DNA of 64,000 nt. It comes from Trileptium ribeirensis (lineage: Eukaryota; Nematoda; Enoplea; Enoplida; Thoracostomopsidae). Below are positions 54,050 through 64,000 of the stretch, piece by piece. The stretch lies in contig JASANE010026736.1 of assembly GCA_030248225.1 (NCBI GenBank), positions 62,001-126,000 on the forward strand, read 5' to 3'. The position numbers and the translations under genes were made by a program. The notes beneath the pieces were generated by a model, which did not search any database, was not told where the DNA came from, and saw only the letters and a list, made by a program, of their open reading frames with translations. Each line of letters begins with the position of its first letter. The stretch's first letter is position 1.

Positions 54050-55559
54050 TGTAACAGCCCCAATCTCATGAAAACGATAGAACGTTAAAAGTGCACTAAA
54101 ATTATCGGGAATGAAGGGAACGGACGGCCGGACACCGGTGGAGTGTGACCTCTGTATGAATTTATTACGTAAATGTGCAGTATTGTATTAATTTTGAAAT
54201 AAACTTTGTATTTTATTTCCATTGCGTTTATAAGGTCACACTCCACCGCCCTAAGGTGCCCGGGGTGATTTTGGCACCGAAAACGGAAAACAAGTATCAC
54301 GATTAGGGGTAGCCGGTCGATCCTCTTGAAAATGATTGATGGAATGTCTTGTGCATAAACTGTTTTCTATATATATATCTTATTGTATTTGGTGCGTAGA
54401 ACGGGTGTGCGTTCGGAGAGGCCGGGGACCAACGGATGATTCCGGGATTTTTGGTGTTACACGAAAACTGGTCGCCCTGGGCCGATCCCAGCGCACACGC
54501 CGAATGATCATTATCTCACGACATATGCTGTGTATTGGTACTCGCTACATATATGGTGTATCTATATATTATATTTGGTCAAGGAATACTCGGACGAGCC
54601 CTAGGAAGGTCGTAGGTGATCGAAATCCTTGACCTAAGAGAGCCGAAACAGAGTACTTCAGGATATAAAATTTTCCAAGGCATTATTTTAGGGTATAACG
54701 ATAATAGTTCAATTTTTGGGTTTTCTACAAACTCTAGGGGAACCAGGGTGACTAAACCATCTTAAGAACCTCCCAGGGGTGTCAAATTGTCACGGCGGGT
54801 CTAAAAATTCGGATCCCCTAAATACTTACGGATTCCTAAACAGGCGTTTAAGCCTCCAATTTTCTAAGCCTAAAAGGGCACCCAAAATAATCAAAACTCC
54901 CTGATTTTTGAAGCCTGGGACACTTATCGGGTCCCACCCTAACCGTTTAGTTGAAAACCGGGGCCGCCCACTCCCTCGAGTCCGCCCAGGATCCCCTAAA
55001 CTTAAATGGGACTCTAAAATTCTCGTCTTCGCTCGCCTATATCGGCCTCTAACGGGCCTCTCATGGGAGATACATTATATCTTAAATTCTCATCAGTAGC
55101 CGATCTGCCAGGGCATGATTCTGGTCCTGCCGCCGACCGCCTACACTTTTTAGATCCTGAGATATCGGCAAATACGCGAAGTATCCCTATGAGAAAACAG
55201 CACTCTGAGCGCTGTTATATTTCTGCTTTAAAATTTCCTCGCACCGACCAGGGCGAGGTTTAGTTGTTTACAAGGCTGACTTGGCACGTTTCGGCCACTG
55301 TCCGCTGTGAGTTGCTGCCGCGTACCAGCTCATCGCTGTTTGCTGCACCTAGGAGATCTACAGCTTACTGTTGTCTGCTCTACGAGGGGGTTTGCTTTAA
55401 TTAGTCTTCATATTGCTGCTATGTATACTTGGTTGTTGCTTAAAATTGGGAGTTATTTTAAAATTACGTCGTATGTATATGGTTGGCGCCTCGGTTTTAA
55501 ATCTGCTCTGTTATTAGAGTTGTCGCTTCTGAGACCAGTCCAAAAGGAGAAATTTCGAG

Positions 55560-55567
55560 TATAAAAG
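55560..55567 (+). promoter_or_regulatory. TATA box of element B 3' LTR
   Basis: TATAAAAG with CAGTCGAG 34 bases downstream, matching the 5' LTR. Confidence 0.7.
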
Positions 55568-55700
55568 AAGATGGTACCCTTTTAAAAGGGGACCAGTCGA
55601 GCGATTTAAAACTTAAAGTTTGACGCTTTTGTCGGCGGTTGTCGCCGTAGTTTTTCCTCTCTTCTGTTTTCGTTTCCCTTGTGTTTTTAATCTGTTTCGT

Positions 55701-55868
55701 GCCCAAGTGGACTGTTCGACCTGCAGACGCGTGGAAGAGGTCCGCCCGGGGTTTTTCACTGCAAGATTTTCGAGTTGTCGCTGAGCCTAGGACTAGGGAC
55801 AGTACTTGCGGGTGCTGTGGCGTCCGGCGGATGCCTTGCGCTGTCGTAAGTGCTGTGCCCGCGCGGTG
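55701..55868 (+). repeat. Structured module A of the 3' LTR
   Basis: Equivalent to module 1 of the 5' LTR by its downstream flank (CGTGCTCGACTGGTTCCCCA). First stem CTGTTC/GAAGAG partly mispaired. Hairpin GGCGTCC-GGC-GGATGCC. GTAAGT at 55846-55851. Confidence 0.75.
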
Positions 55869-56160
55869 GAGAGGGGGACTGAGTTTTGGAAAAAATTTGG
55901 GACAAGATAGCGACAAAATAGTAAAAGGAAATGTCCACCCGTGCTCGACTGGTTCCCCACCCACTGGGTAGTGCCGATTGAGGATGCCTAGTGGGTGCCT
56001 CGCTTGCCGGTATCAAAATGTGTTGTAAATTTTAGTCTTGGAATTCATTTATCGGTGAGCACGTTTGTCATTCGATGCGTTTCATCAAATTTCACGGGTA
56101 TTGATGCACGTGGCATTCGGAACAAATTTTGGTACACCGAAACCCCTGGGAAGTTTCGTT

Positions 56161-56328
56161 GTCTCTGGCGGAATCTTCGACTGCGGACGCGTGGAAGAGG
56201 CCCGCCCGAGGCTTCTCCCAGAGTTTTAAAATTTTCTCGCCTAGGCATAGAAAAAGGGCAGCCCTTACGGGTGTTGGGGTGTCCGTTGGATGCCTCGCGC
56301 TCCCGTGAGCGCTGCGCCCGCGCTTCTA
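56161..56328 (+). repeat. Structured module B of the 3' LTR
   Basis: Its downstream flank matches that of module 3 in the 5' LTR. Hairpin GGTGTCC-GTT-GGATGCC. The donor is changed to GTGAGC at 56305-56310. Confidence 0.75.
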
Positions 56329-57528
56329 CTATCGAATAGGACAAAGGGGAAAACTTAAGGATAGGAACAGTAATGGAATTTTACATGATCAGTATGAGGA
56401 TAAAGCGAAGGTTAAGGTCCTAATAACAAACTTTGGGTTGAGGGTTCCGCGTTTCTAAAAGAGTCCAAGTGGAGCTCACAGGATACAATTTCGTCATCCC
56501 CATTAGAATTGTCAACTAGTGAACTCGTTACTAATTCTCAAAATTTTGGGTCGAGGGATTTAGTGGTCGTAAAACTTCATGGTTAGCGATTAACCTTTCG
56601 GGTCGTGGGTTCCGTGTTTCTAAAGGGGCTCTATCGGAGCTCGGGGATCGCTTTTCCGTCACCGAAAATTTGTAAGCTGACGGCCAATTCACACCGCGTT
56701 TCAAGTTCTACGAGAACGTGTGATGCGGGCTCTAGGTGGAGCCCGAGAGTTTGTTTTTGAGTGATCCCGATTGGGAAAATTTTGACGTGCTAAGTAAATA
56801 AAACAGAAAACAAGCAAATAGCTGGAGTGTGCAATTGTTCGCGAAATAAGCGAAATAGATCTAATATGAGTTACGCGAATCTCTAGGTAGGTGAATTAAA
56901 CTCAATCAGGCGGCTCGCATCTACAGTTTCCTTCCGCGTGTTTCCAACTCCGTTCGTTGCAGGTGTCTTAGGTTACTGCCCCTCCCTCCGCCTACCATCC
57001 AAGACTCTGGTCCGATTTCAAACCACGCCTCGACCCCGGCCATAGGTCGGCTAAGCAACTTATTACTTCCTAACAGGCGGAGCCATTCTGGCCCTGCCCC
57101 AGTGTAGCCATGATAGCACACACCAAATCCTACCTGCTAGGAGCCCCGGAGTTTTGGGGAAGTCACTCGACCGTTTATACACTCCTCGGAGCACGGACCC
57201 TATCGTTTGCGGTGTTTTACTCCTGGTCTTGGTTCTGCACCCAATCGCAGAAAACGAGGGAATGACGGGTCAGCCCTATTACCTGTGAGCAGGCTTAGGG
57301 GATGACCCTCCCTCAGGGGGACCTCCATACCTCTAGACACGTGGGCCAATATAGGGGCCAGGCCGAACACCCTGGTAAACCCGCCGAGCAGCCCACTAAG
57401 CTAAGCGGTTCCCATCGGTCAGACTAGGGTCCGCCGGGGAATCGTGTAAGCCGGGGTTGTCCGGGCACCACAGTGAAAATCGAGGGTGGTGCAGCTGGGA
57501 TCCCTTAGCCAGAACTGGTCCTAGTACA

Positions 57529-58784
57529 CATGAACATAGGACGTTAGAGTTTGCCTTAAGGCGTTATATCGAAGCGCTCGACGGCTCAACTGTGAGGTTT
57601 CAAAATCTAAAAATGTCGAAAAGGCAACAATGTTCAACGAAAAGTGTTGAAACGGCGGATACATCGCTTCAGGTACGGTTGATGAAAAGGGAACGTTTTA
57701 ACTGATTTTTACATTATTTATTCAATATTTATCTGCGAATTGGAATTTTAAGAAATTTTTGTCATTTTGTGGCAAATTTTTCAACTTTAACATAAAAGAC
57801 GTTTTTTGAAAATTTTCCGGGTGGGGTATTTTTACCATAATGGCCCTAAACTGTTTTCCAAGCGGCGCTCGTTATAAACTAGGTTGAGCCCAGATGTGCC
57901 AATCCTCCTATCTCAGCTTCATTTGAGATCGCAGCATGTTTGGTATATAATATGCATATAAAATTTCTTGTTATAAAACTTCGTAGAGAACATTAGATTT
58001 TTCTAAACGGCGAGTAATCGCAGCGCAGCTCCGAATATACAACACAACTCGTGTCTTTTTTGACGTAAATCTACCGTTATATTTACACGCCGCCTCGCAA
58101 TTTCAGTGTCTCCCTCTAAGTTTGATCGAAAGCGAACGTTATAAAATTTCCAACTAGACTGATTGCTTTGCCCGCAGTCTTAAAATTTGACCTTTAAGAA
58201 TTTACGTACAAAAATCCTTTACATTCTAATTGCTAATTGGCTGATTAAACAAGTTGCACAATATACATATATATGTGTGTGAGAATAAGACGGAACTTAG
58301 CAATTACCCTGGATATGCACTTATATGATATATATTCGACGAATACATTAACATCAACTGTTCATCATACATATAGTTATATGTATAGTCGCCAATTCCT
58401 GACAATGACATAATACTCAATTTCTGGGCAATGTTATCATAATACCATATATTATCGGCGTCGGCGAAATTTGTTAAACACCAAAAGCTTCCGATGCGAA
58501 TTTTGCTAAATGCGGCAAAAAGGAATCAAATTCTACAAAATGCAGGGTCGACTAAATTATGTAAATTTTCAGTAAGTGATGTTATCTTAATTATCCAAAA
58601 CATTGTAACACATTCGTATAATGCCGGAAAAACAACTGATATGACATGTTACTCGATACATAAAGCAATGGTCGAAAATTTTTACCTACCTTTGTTTAAA
58701 AGTACACAGAAACAATAATATCGCAATACATCAATGGCAACGTAACAGATTATTCCAACGTATTTTTATATATAAAAAATATAC
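57529..58784. other. Non-coding interval after element B
   Basis: No gene. It does not contain the missing remainder of the LTR that is interrupted at 31859. Confidence 0.6.
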
Positions 58785-59290
58785 AGAAAATTTTCCTTCA
58801 CGAGAAAATTCGGAAATGTTTGGGAAATGAATTTTTCTTCTCGAAAATTCCTGAATTTTCTGTTTCCGAAACGTTTCTCAAAAATTCCCTGCTGTTCGCT
58901 TCCCAGAAATCCCCGAATTTTCTGTTTCCAAAAATTCCCAAAATTTTCTGAACTTCTCCTTCCCGAAAAATTCCAGATTTTTCCACCTCAAAAATTACCG
59001 ATTTTACCCGTGCCTTGAAATTTTCTGTCTTTTCCTTCCTAAAATTTATCAATTTTCCTGCCATTTCTCAACTTCTGCTTCTCAAAATACCCGATTTTCA
59101 CGTTTTCCGACAACTCCCAGCTGTTGTTTCCTAAAAATGCCAGATTTTCGCGTTTCTCGAAAATTGCCGACTTTTCATTCCCAAAAATTTCCAATTTTTC
59201 CGTTTCTCGACAATTTCTGATTTCTTTCTCTTAAAAGTTCTCGATTTCCCCCTTTTATGATAATTCTCGAGTTTTTCTTCCAAATATTCC
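58785..59290. repeat. Degenerate pyrimidine/A-rich minisatellite
   Basis: Many loosely repeated words of the form TTCCCRAAAATTCC followed by GATTTTCC or GAATTTTCTG and TTTC, roughly every 30 bases. Open frames on both strands in this block are products of the repeat. Confidence 0.8.
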
Positions 59291-62056
59291 TGATGTTCCC
59301 GACTAGTACCCAAGTGAATATTTGAGTCTATGGTACAGTACATAATATAATTCGGAAAGTCAAAGATTGCGTACTACATGTCATCGATGGGATACATGCT
59401 GTCGTCCATTGGGATACACATGCCGCATAGGAAAACCAATGAACACCTAGTCTGGTGTTTTGTACGAATAAAACTAGTACCTGACTGATCTTGTATGATT
59501 TGTGAGGCATAGCCATTATTTGTAATTGGGAGTAATAAAGCTACACTTGAGTTGTAGATCGTTCGCTCCAGTTCGTACACTCCATATAGTAACATTTATA
59601 TAGTTATCATTGAGTTAAATTACGTTCGATGGCCCGTGGGGTTTCTACCTTTCCATAATTCGCCAGAACGTGTCTAAAACGACAGAATTAACTCTATTCA
59701 CTGTTTGCACTCGTACTAGAATGTGTGCCACCCAAACAACGAAAGCGATACTAGGTTTACACTACATATAAAAACGCAGCGTTTCAAAAATTCCATACCT
59801 TTAAAAGTGAACTTCGCTTAAATTCAACTCTTCGCCAATCTTTACTAGTATGGCACCCGTCTCTGAGACCTGTGCCCTTTTCTATTCCAATGTTTTTGTG
59901 TCGCGCTCTACACTGATCTCGGTGTTTGCTTGCTCTTGAATAATCCCCTTTAGAAGGTCTAAGTTGTAATTTTCACGCTATTACTCAGGTCCGCCTTTCG
60001 CACGGCCGATACCATCTAAACATTTCCATTATGACAACAAGGAGCTTTTGTTCCCATCAGACCCGGTTCCAATTATTGTGTTGAGTTTGCCCAAACCATG
60101 AACAACTCTAGTTATACTTGTTTACTTGATTTCTGATCTTATCGCCAGGAGAGTAGAGTCCCTGTAAACACAAGTTAAGCCTTTTGGTGGAATTTAACCC
60201 GGCCGCAGTGGCTCTGTCATAACCCTAGAAGTACACTGCATACGAATAGTAGTGCTTTGAACCCTAGTTTTGTGCTACGATTGCGTTGCTCTGAAATTAT
60301 TATTTGAAAGCTGGGGAAGAGGAGCCTGACTCCCCGATTATGTCAAATTGTGTCGCTCTAACCGACAAGAGTATGACTGCCTGGTTATGCTGCTAACGAG
60401 ATGCCTCGAATAACGACGTACATGGTGAATTTTATCAGAAAAGATCCTTACCGGTTCTTCATAATACGCCTAACGTTAAACTATATTTTGAACCCTGTGG
60501 GCGTAACTTACCCTGCCGTCCGCCTGTTCTTAGCTTTATAGGTTACTTTTACTGCATATTAGCATCTAATTTTCTATTTTGGTACCATTTCTAACCTGGC
60601 TGACCAGGTTTACCCGTCGGTGTGGCCGATCCAACCCTTGCAACAGGTATTCTGTCAACGTTCGATAAGGTATGGCAGTGCAACCTGTGACACCCCTAGA
60701 CTGTCTTACACAGCCAAAGGTGCCCCTCATCTCAAATATTTGATGTCAAATTGGGGTTACTTTTGAGGGTATTAAATTGCGAATTGGCTCCATGCAACAA
60801 TCTCAACCAACTATGTCCACGTAAAGCTACTTTGATATCCACCTAGGACCATGGGGAATCAGAAGGACTTCGGCAACGTTTTCCTAATCACATGAATCGG
60901 AACTCACCATTTAAAAGAATTCCAGGCGACACTTTTGCTGTAGCAGCTCTGGTACGAAGGCGGATCTGCAAGAGGCGGACGGTGAATAAACTCAATGGAG
61001 AATGGACTACTAGCTACATTCGATGGTAAAATTTTATGGGTAAACGTGCATACGTATATGATAGTTACCACCTACGCCTCACTGATCCTTGTGGAAGATA
61101 AACACCCGCTCCCATACTTATTAGCTTTGACTCCAACGGGCAGTGCTAGCTTAACACCTTCGTGAGAGAGACTCTGCACACCTACTCGGAAACTTATCGC
61201 GGCAAGCTTCGCATGATCCATATGAAAACGAACTCGGCACCGGTCAGTAGTCTCAACCGTATACCGCGTTACCGAACTCGAACTGAGCCATAAAAGTTGG
61301 ACATCACGTCCGACCTTCAAATTTTCGCCTGTATATTAATTGCTAACCTTTGTCACAGTCCGTTCTGAGGCGATTTTTGGTCTCCGTTTTTTTTTCAATT
61401 TTACTTCCAATGATTAATCGAAAATATGCATAGTTGCCAATATTATCGGTTGCAGTAACCGTTGGTCACTTTAGGAGAAGGAAAACAAATGGGTGACATC
61501 TGCCGATTTTGGTCGAACGTTGAATTTTTGCGAAGAACGTGGTTTGTTTCTTATCTGCTATAGACCTTATTTACGTCTGGAAGCCAGACGTTCTTATATG
61601 AAAATAACTTGTAAACGAAAACCAATTAACAAATTGTCAAAATTATTATAATTAAAATATTAAATTTAAATAAATATCACTAAATAATCTTAAATATGCG
61701 AGATATGCTCACGTTGGAGATTGAACCCCGACCTACTTAAGTCTGTGGGCATCCTATACATTTCACTGTTAAACGTGTAAAATTAACACGTTTACCTCTC
61801 TGGCGCTGTCAACCCTTTGTCCTTTGTTTGGATTTATGCCGCTAAAGCCGAGTACTCCCTATATATTTCCATGTGCCACCGTGTAAAAATTGCACGTTGA
61901 TATTTTGTATGGCGATGTTTATATTTCTTTGTCTGCGCTTTCATGAGCGATACTCTAGTCACCTTAGTCTGCGCAAAGCGATTATCCTATTGTGTTATTT
62001 TAAAAAAATAGCGTTATTGAACTTTTCCTACCTAAGCGAAAATCAGATATTTTTTA
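59291..62056. other. Non-coding interval with a more GC-balanced block
   Basis: No recognised gene. About 59900-61330 is less AT-rich than its surroundings and has a minus-strand open frame (61072-61320) that I cannot assign; it may be a decayed transposable element. Further on, 61680-61800 has a short tRNA-like segment that does not fold correctly. Confidence 0.5.
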
Positions 62057-63745
62057 TTCGCGAACATCAAAATTGTTTCCGACCTTAATTGAAAAGTGCT
62101 ATGTTAACGAGCAATAAACGAAAAACTACAGGATCGCTTCGTTTAAGCCGCCGTCTTTACATTGAATTTGTTCGCGAACAGGCAAATTTTTATTGAAACA
62201 CACCAATTGTCATGGAACTGGCATTGGTTGATTTCATCTACAAATTCTAGCAGTGAATCGAATTCCTGTTCTTAATTGTTCCATAGCAATGGATATGGAT
62301 TTGACATAGGGTTTTACAAAATAGTAGGGTAAGTTTAAGTGTAGGACATGAAAGGAAAGAGAATGCAAGAAAAATCAAAAGAAAGACTGAAATGTCGCAG
62401 ACAGCGAAGAAACAGCACAGAAAAGAAAATCGAAAAGAGCTCCCAAAAGATCGAGAAACAAGGCGAGCAAAAAGACGAAGGAAAACGAGTAAACACGAAC
62501 AGACAGCGACCGAAAAGATCGATTAGGAAGAGGACAGAAAAGAAAAAAGAGCCTCGCGAAGTGCCGGGAGCGAGAGGTTTTCGGGGGAATTCGAGCGAGC
62601 TAAGAACAGATTAGGATAAGGACAGACCAGGACAAAAACCCGGCTCAAATGATACCAAACACAAGGGTGTAGACGCAAAATTGGGATTTGGCCTATTTAT
62701 ACCAACTTAGATATTAGCGTAGGAAGCATTAGCAGTCTGCCCTGTGTTAGCGACTGGGAAGATTGATGCCCCCAAGGGATCGTCGCACTAGCCTTGAAGA
62801 GGCAATTCGAATGAAGGGTAACACTGCCGTCTGGCGGTTGAACAATGTGAAAAATTTTAAAATGCCGAAACCGTAGAGAATTTAATAACGGCGGCGGCGC
62901 TATTATCAATTGTGCTGAAGTAACAGAAAGTCGGATAAAGACACGCTCGGTATTTTTGAAGATGTCTCCACGAGATGAATGTAACGAGGATGCGAGACTA
63001 AACTTTGTATGCGCCCAGCAATAACCCTCTTTGGTAATTCTCTTTGGTCATCGAACATTTTTTAGCGATCCTATATCCATCTTCAAACGGTTTACAAAGA
63101 TTTGCATCACTAGTTTAAAAGGTTACAAATAGTGTTACCGAAGATTTTAATGAAATTGTTAAGTGGTTGTTTGAACATACTTTTACAGAATTTTAATTTG
63201 AGGCTTGTTCTTCGGGAACAATATAGCATCCGACCTCAAAGTTTGTTTGCGAACAAACATGCCGACTAGGTAGCGCAGCGCGTGTCGATTGTTGTTCGCG
63301 AACATGAATAAGTTTTGTGAATGCGATATTTAATCCAATTTAATTAGAATAATGCAACACGCCACTGTTCGCGAATGGAGGACCCTGTTTTGTTGTTCCT
63401 GAACCTGGCTGCATTATGCGAGATTTAATTTTGATTTAATCAGAATAATATTAAACGTAACTGTTCGCGAATAGAAGAGCGTTTTATTGTTTGCAAATAC
63501 TACGTTGTGCGTTAGCTACCGGGATGTAATTGCTTATCACATTCCTTTTAATATACTTTATCAACATAGTTTGCCCTAATGCTCGCGGACACACTATTTG
63601 AGAGTTCTGATCTTAAACGTAGGCATTTTATATCCAGTTCTGTTTTTGCAAAATTTTGTTAAAAATTGTTTTTCAATCGCTTTGACGAATGTAATTGTTC
63701 GCGAACTAATTTGTACAAGGGTATAGCAGAGGTTCGCGAACATAT
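62057..63745. repeat. Cluster of GTTCGCGAAC palindromes
   Basis: The palindrome TTCGCGAA, often extended to GTTCGCGAAC, occurs near 62057, 62170, 63295, 63367, 63463, 63695 and 63732, with a near match (GTTTGCGAAC) at 63245. Two of the occurrences (63367, 63463) lie in a diverged tandem unit of about 100 bp containing (C/G)AGATTTAAT or GATATTTAAT and AGAATAAT words. Confidence 0.75.
62340..62630. repeat. GA-rich low-complexity tract
   Basis: Purine-rich on the plus strand (GAAAGAGAATGCAAGAAAAA and similar), giving an 88-codon Lys/Arg/Glu frame with no other sign of being a gene. Confidence 0.65.
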
Positions 63746-64000
63746 CCGCTAATATCTTTACGAGCAAGCAAATGTGTTTGGTAACGTGACACTGACTAGG
63801 TCGATGTATTTCAAGAACGTTGACTAGTGCAAAGATACATTTTCGAAGAGTTATTGAACCATTCAGCTACGTACTTAAACAGATGAGTATTTAGTTCGAC
63901 TACAAAATGGGATTTTGTATCACGACTTCGAAATTTGACTGAATATCGTTCACGAAGAATCGATGGCAAACCGCAGTTTGTTTCATAACAACGTATTGCG

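Larger units (their letters stand above)
31860..57528 (+). mobile_element. Element B: giant Ty3/gypsy element, gag-env-pol plus NADAR genes
   Basis: Two long direct repeats, 31860-35552 and 54050-57528, each starting TGTAAC and ending TAGTACA, flank 18.5 kb that encodes Gag, an envelope-like protein, protease, reverse transcriptase, RNase H, integrase and two paralogous accessory proteins. All genes are on the plus strand. Reverse transcriptase and integrase are clearly of the Ty3/gypsy type. The repeats are collinear but differ at roughly 10-20 percent of positions where I compared them, with indels. No convincing primer site, target duplication or long purine tract is visible, so the ends are known only to within some tens of bases. 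Gag/env show several frame changes and pol has four in-frame stops, so this copy is defective. Confidence 0.85.
54050..57528 (+). repeat. 3' LTR of element B
   Basis: About 3.5 kb, collinear with 31860-35552 but with one module fewer and many substitutions. TATA box at 55560-55567. The last 250 bases (57265-57528) are the best conserved part relative to 35285-35552. Confidence 0.82.

Noticed and set aside
61072..61320. Minus-strand ORF of 82 codons in a GC-richer block
   Set aside because: No recognisable motif; could be a relic of a mobile element but cannot be supported.
61680..61800. Possible tRNA on the minus strand (GGGGTTCAATCTCC-like T-loop)
   Set aside because: The T-stem pairs at only about three of five positions and no proper acceptor stem is found; at most a decayed tRNA-like fragment.
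62348..62614. 88-codon Lys/Arg/Glu-rich ORF
   Set aside because: Explained by a purine-rich low-complexity tract; no start context, domain or splice signal.

Overview
The window looks like animal, probably invertebrate, nuclear DNA: AT-rich, mostly non-coding, with one multi-exon host gene that has kilobase-long introns, and otherwise dominated by repeats and LTR retroelements. No bacterial features (operons, ribosome binding sites, CRISPR) are present. The exact clade cannot be told from the sequence.

Layout. 1-7022: no gene; degenerate tandem repeats and a 569 bp foldback element. 7023-14042: a 7 kb LTR element (element A) with 1.5-1.6 kb LTRs, a tRNA-Gln-type primer site, and one long ORF in which a Gag runs directly into an envelope-type fusion glycoprotein. 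It has no pol. 15512-23561: a four-exon host gene with a coiled coil resembling the UPF0184/bublin family. Its introns hold a minisatellite and a TA-flanked MITE. 23562-30603: non-coding, with several local tandem duplications, one of them a nearly perfect 290 bp doublet. 30604-31859: a truncated third copy of the element A LTR. 31860-57528: a giant (about 25.7 kb) Ty3/gypsy-type element (element B) with repeats of about 3.5-3.7 kb that I read as its LTRs. 57529-64000: non-coding, with a pyrimidine-rich minisatellite and a cluster of GTTCGCGAAC palindromes.

Element B is the most interesting object. Its gene order is gag, an unrecognised acidic region, env (basic cleavage site, fusion-peptide-like segment, membrane anchor), protease, reverse transcriptase, RNase H, integrase, then two tandem paralogous genes. 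Env thus lies between gag and pol, not after pol. The env start has no nearby ATG and the Env tail runs into the protease frame, suggesting a Gag-Env-Pol polyprotein. Element A has the same Gag-to-Env join, so the order is not a one-off rearrangement. The two downstream genes each combine a NADAR domain (ADP-ribose-related N-glycosidase family) with a degenerate SGNH-hydrolase-like domain, and each sits just after a consensus 3' splice site.

The LTR of element B has a TATA box, followed by two or three copies of a GC-rich module of about 165 bp. Each module folds into long hairpins whose stems show compensatory changes between copies, and each carries a GTAAGT or similar splice-donor sequence inside a stem. 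Together this suggests a spliced, structure-regulated expression programme for the accessory genes. Both elements are damaged: element B has several frame changes in gag/env and four in-frame stops in pol, and element A has breaks in the C-terminal half of env.
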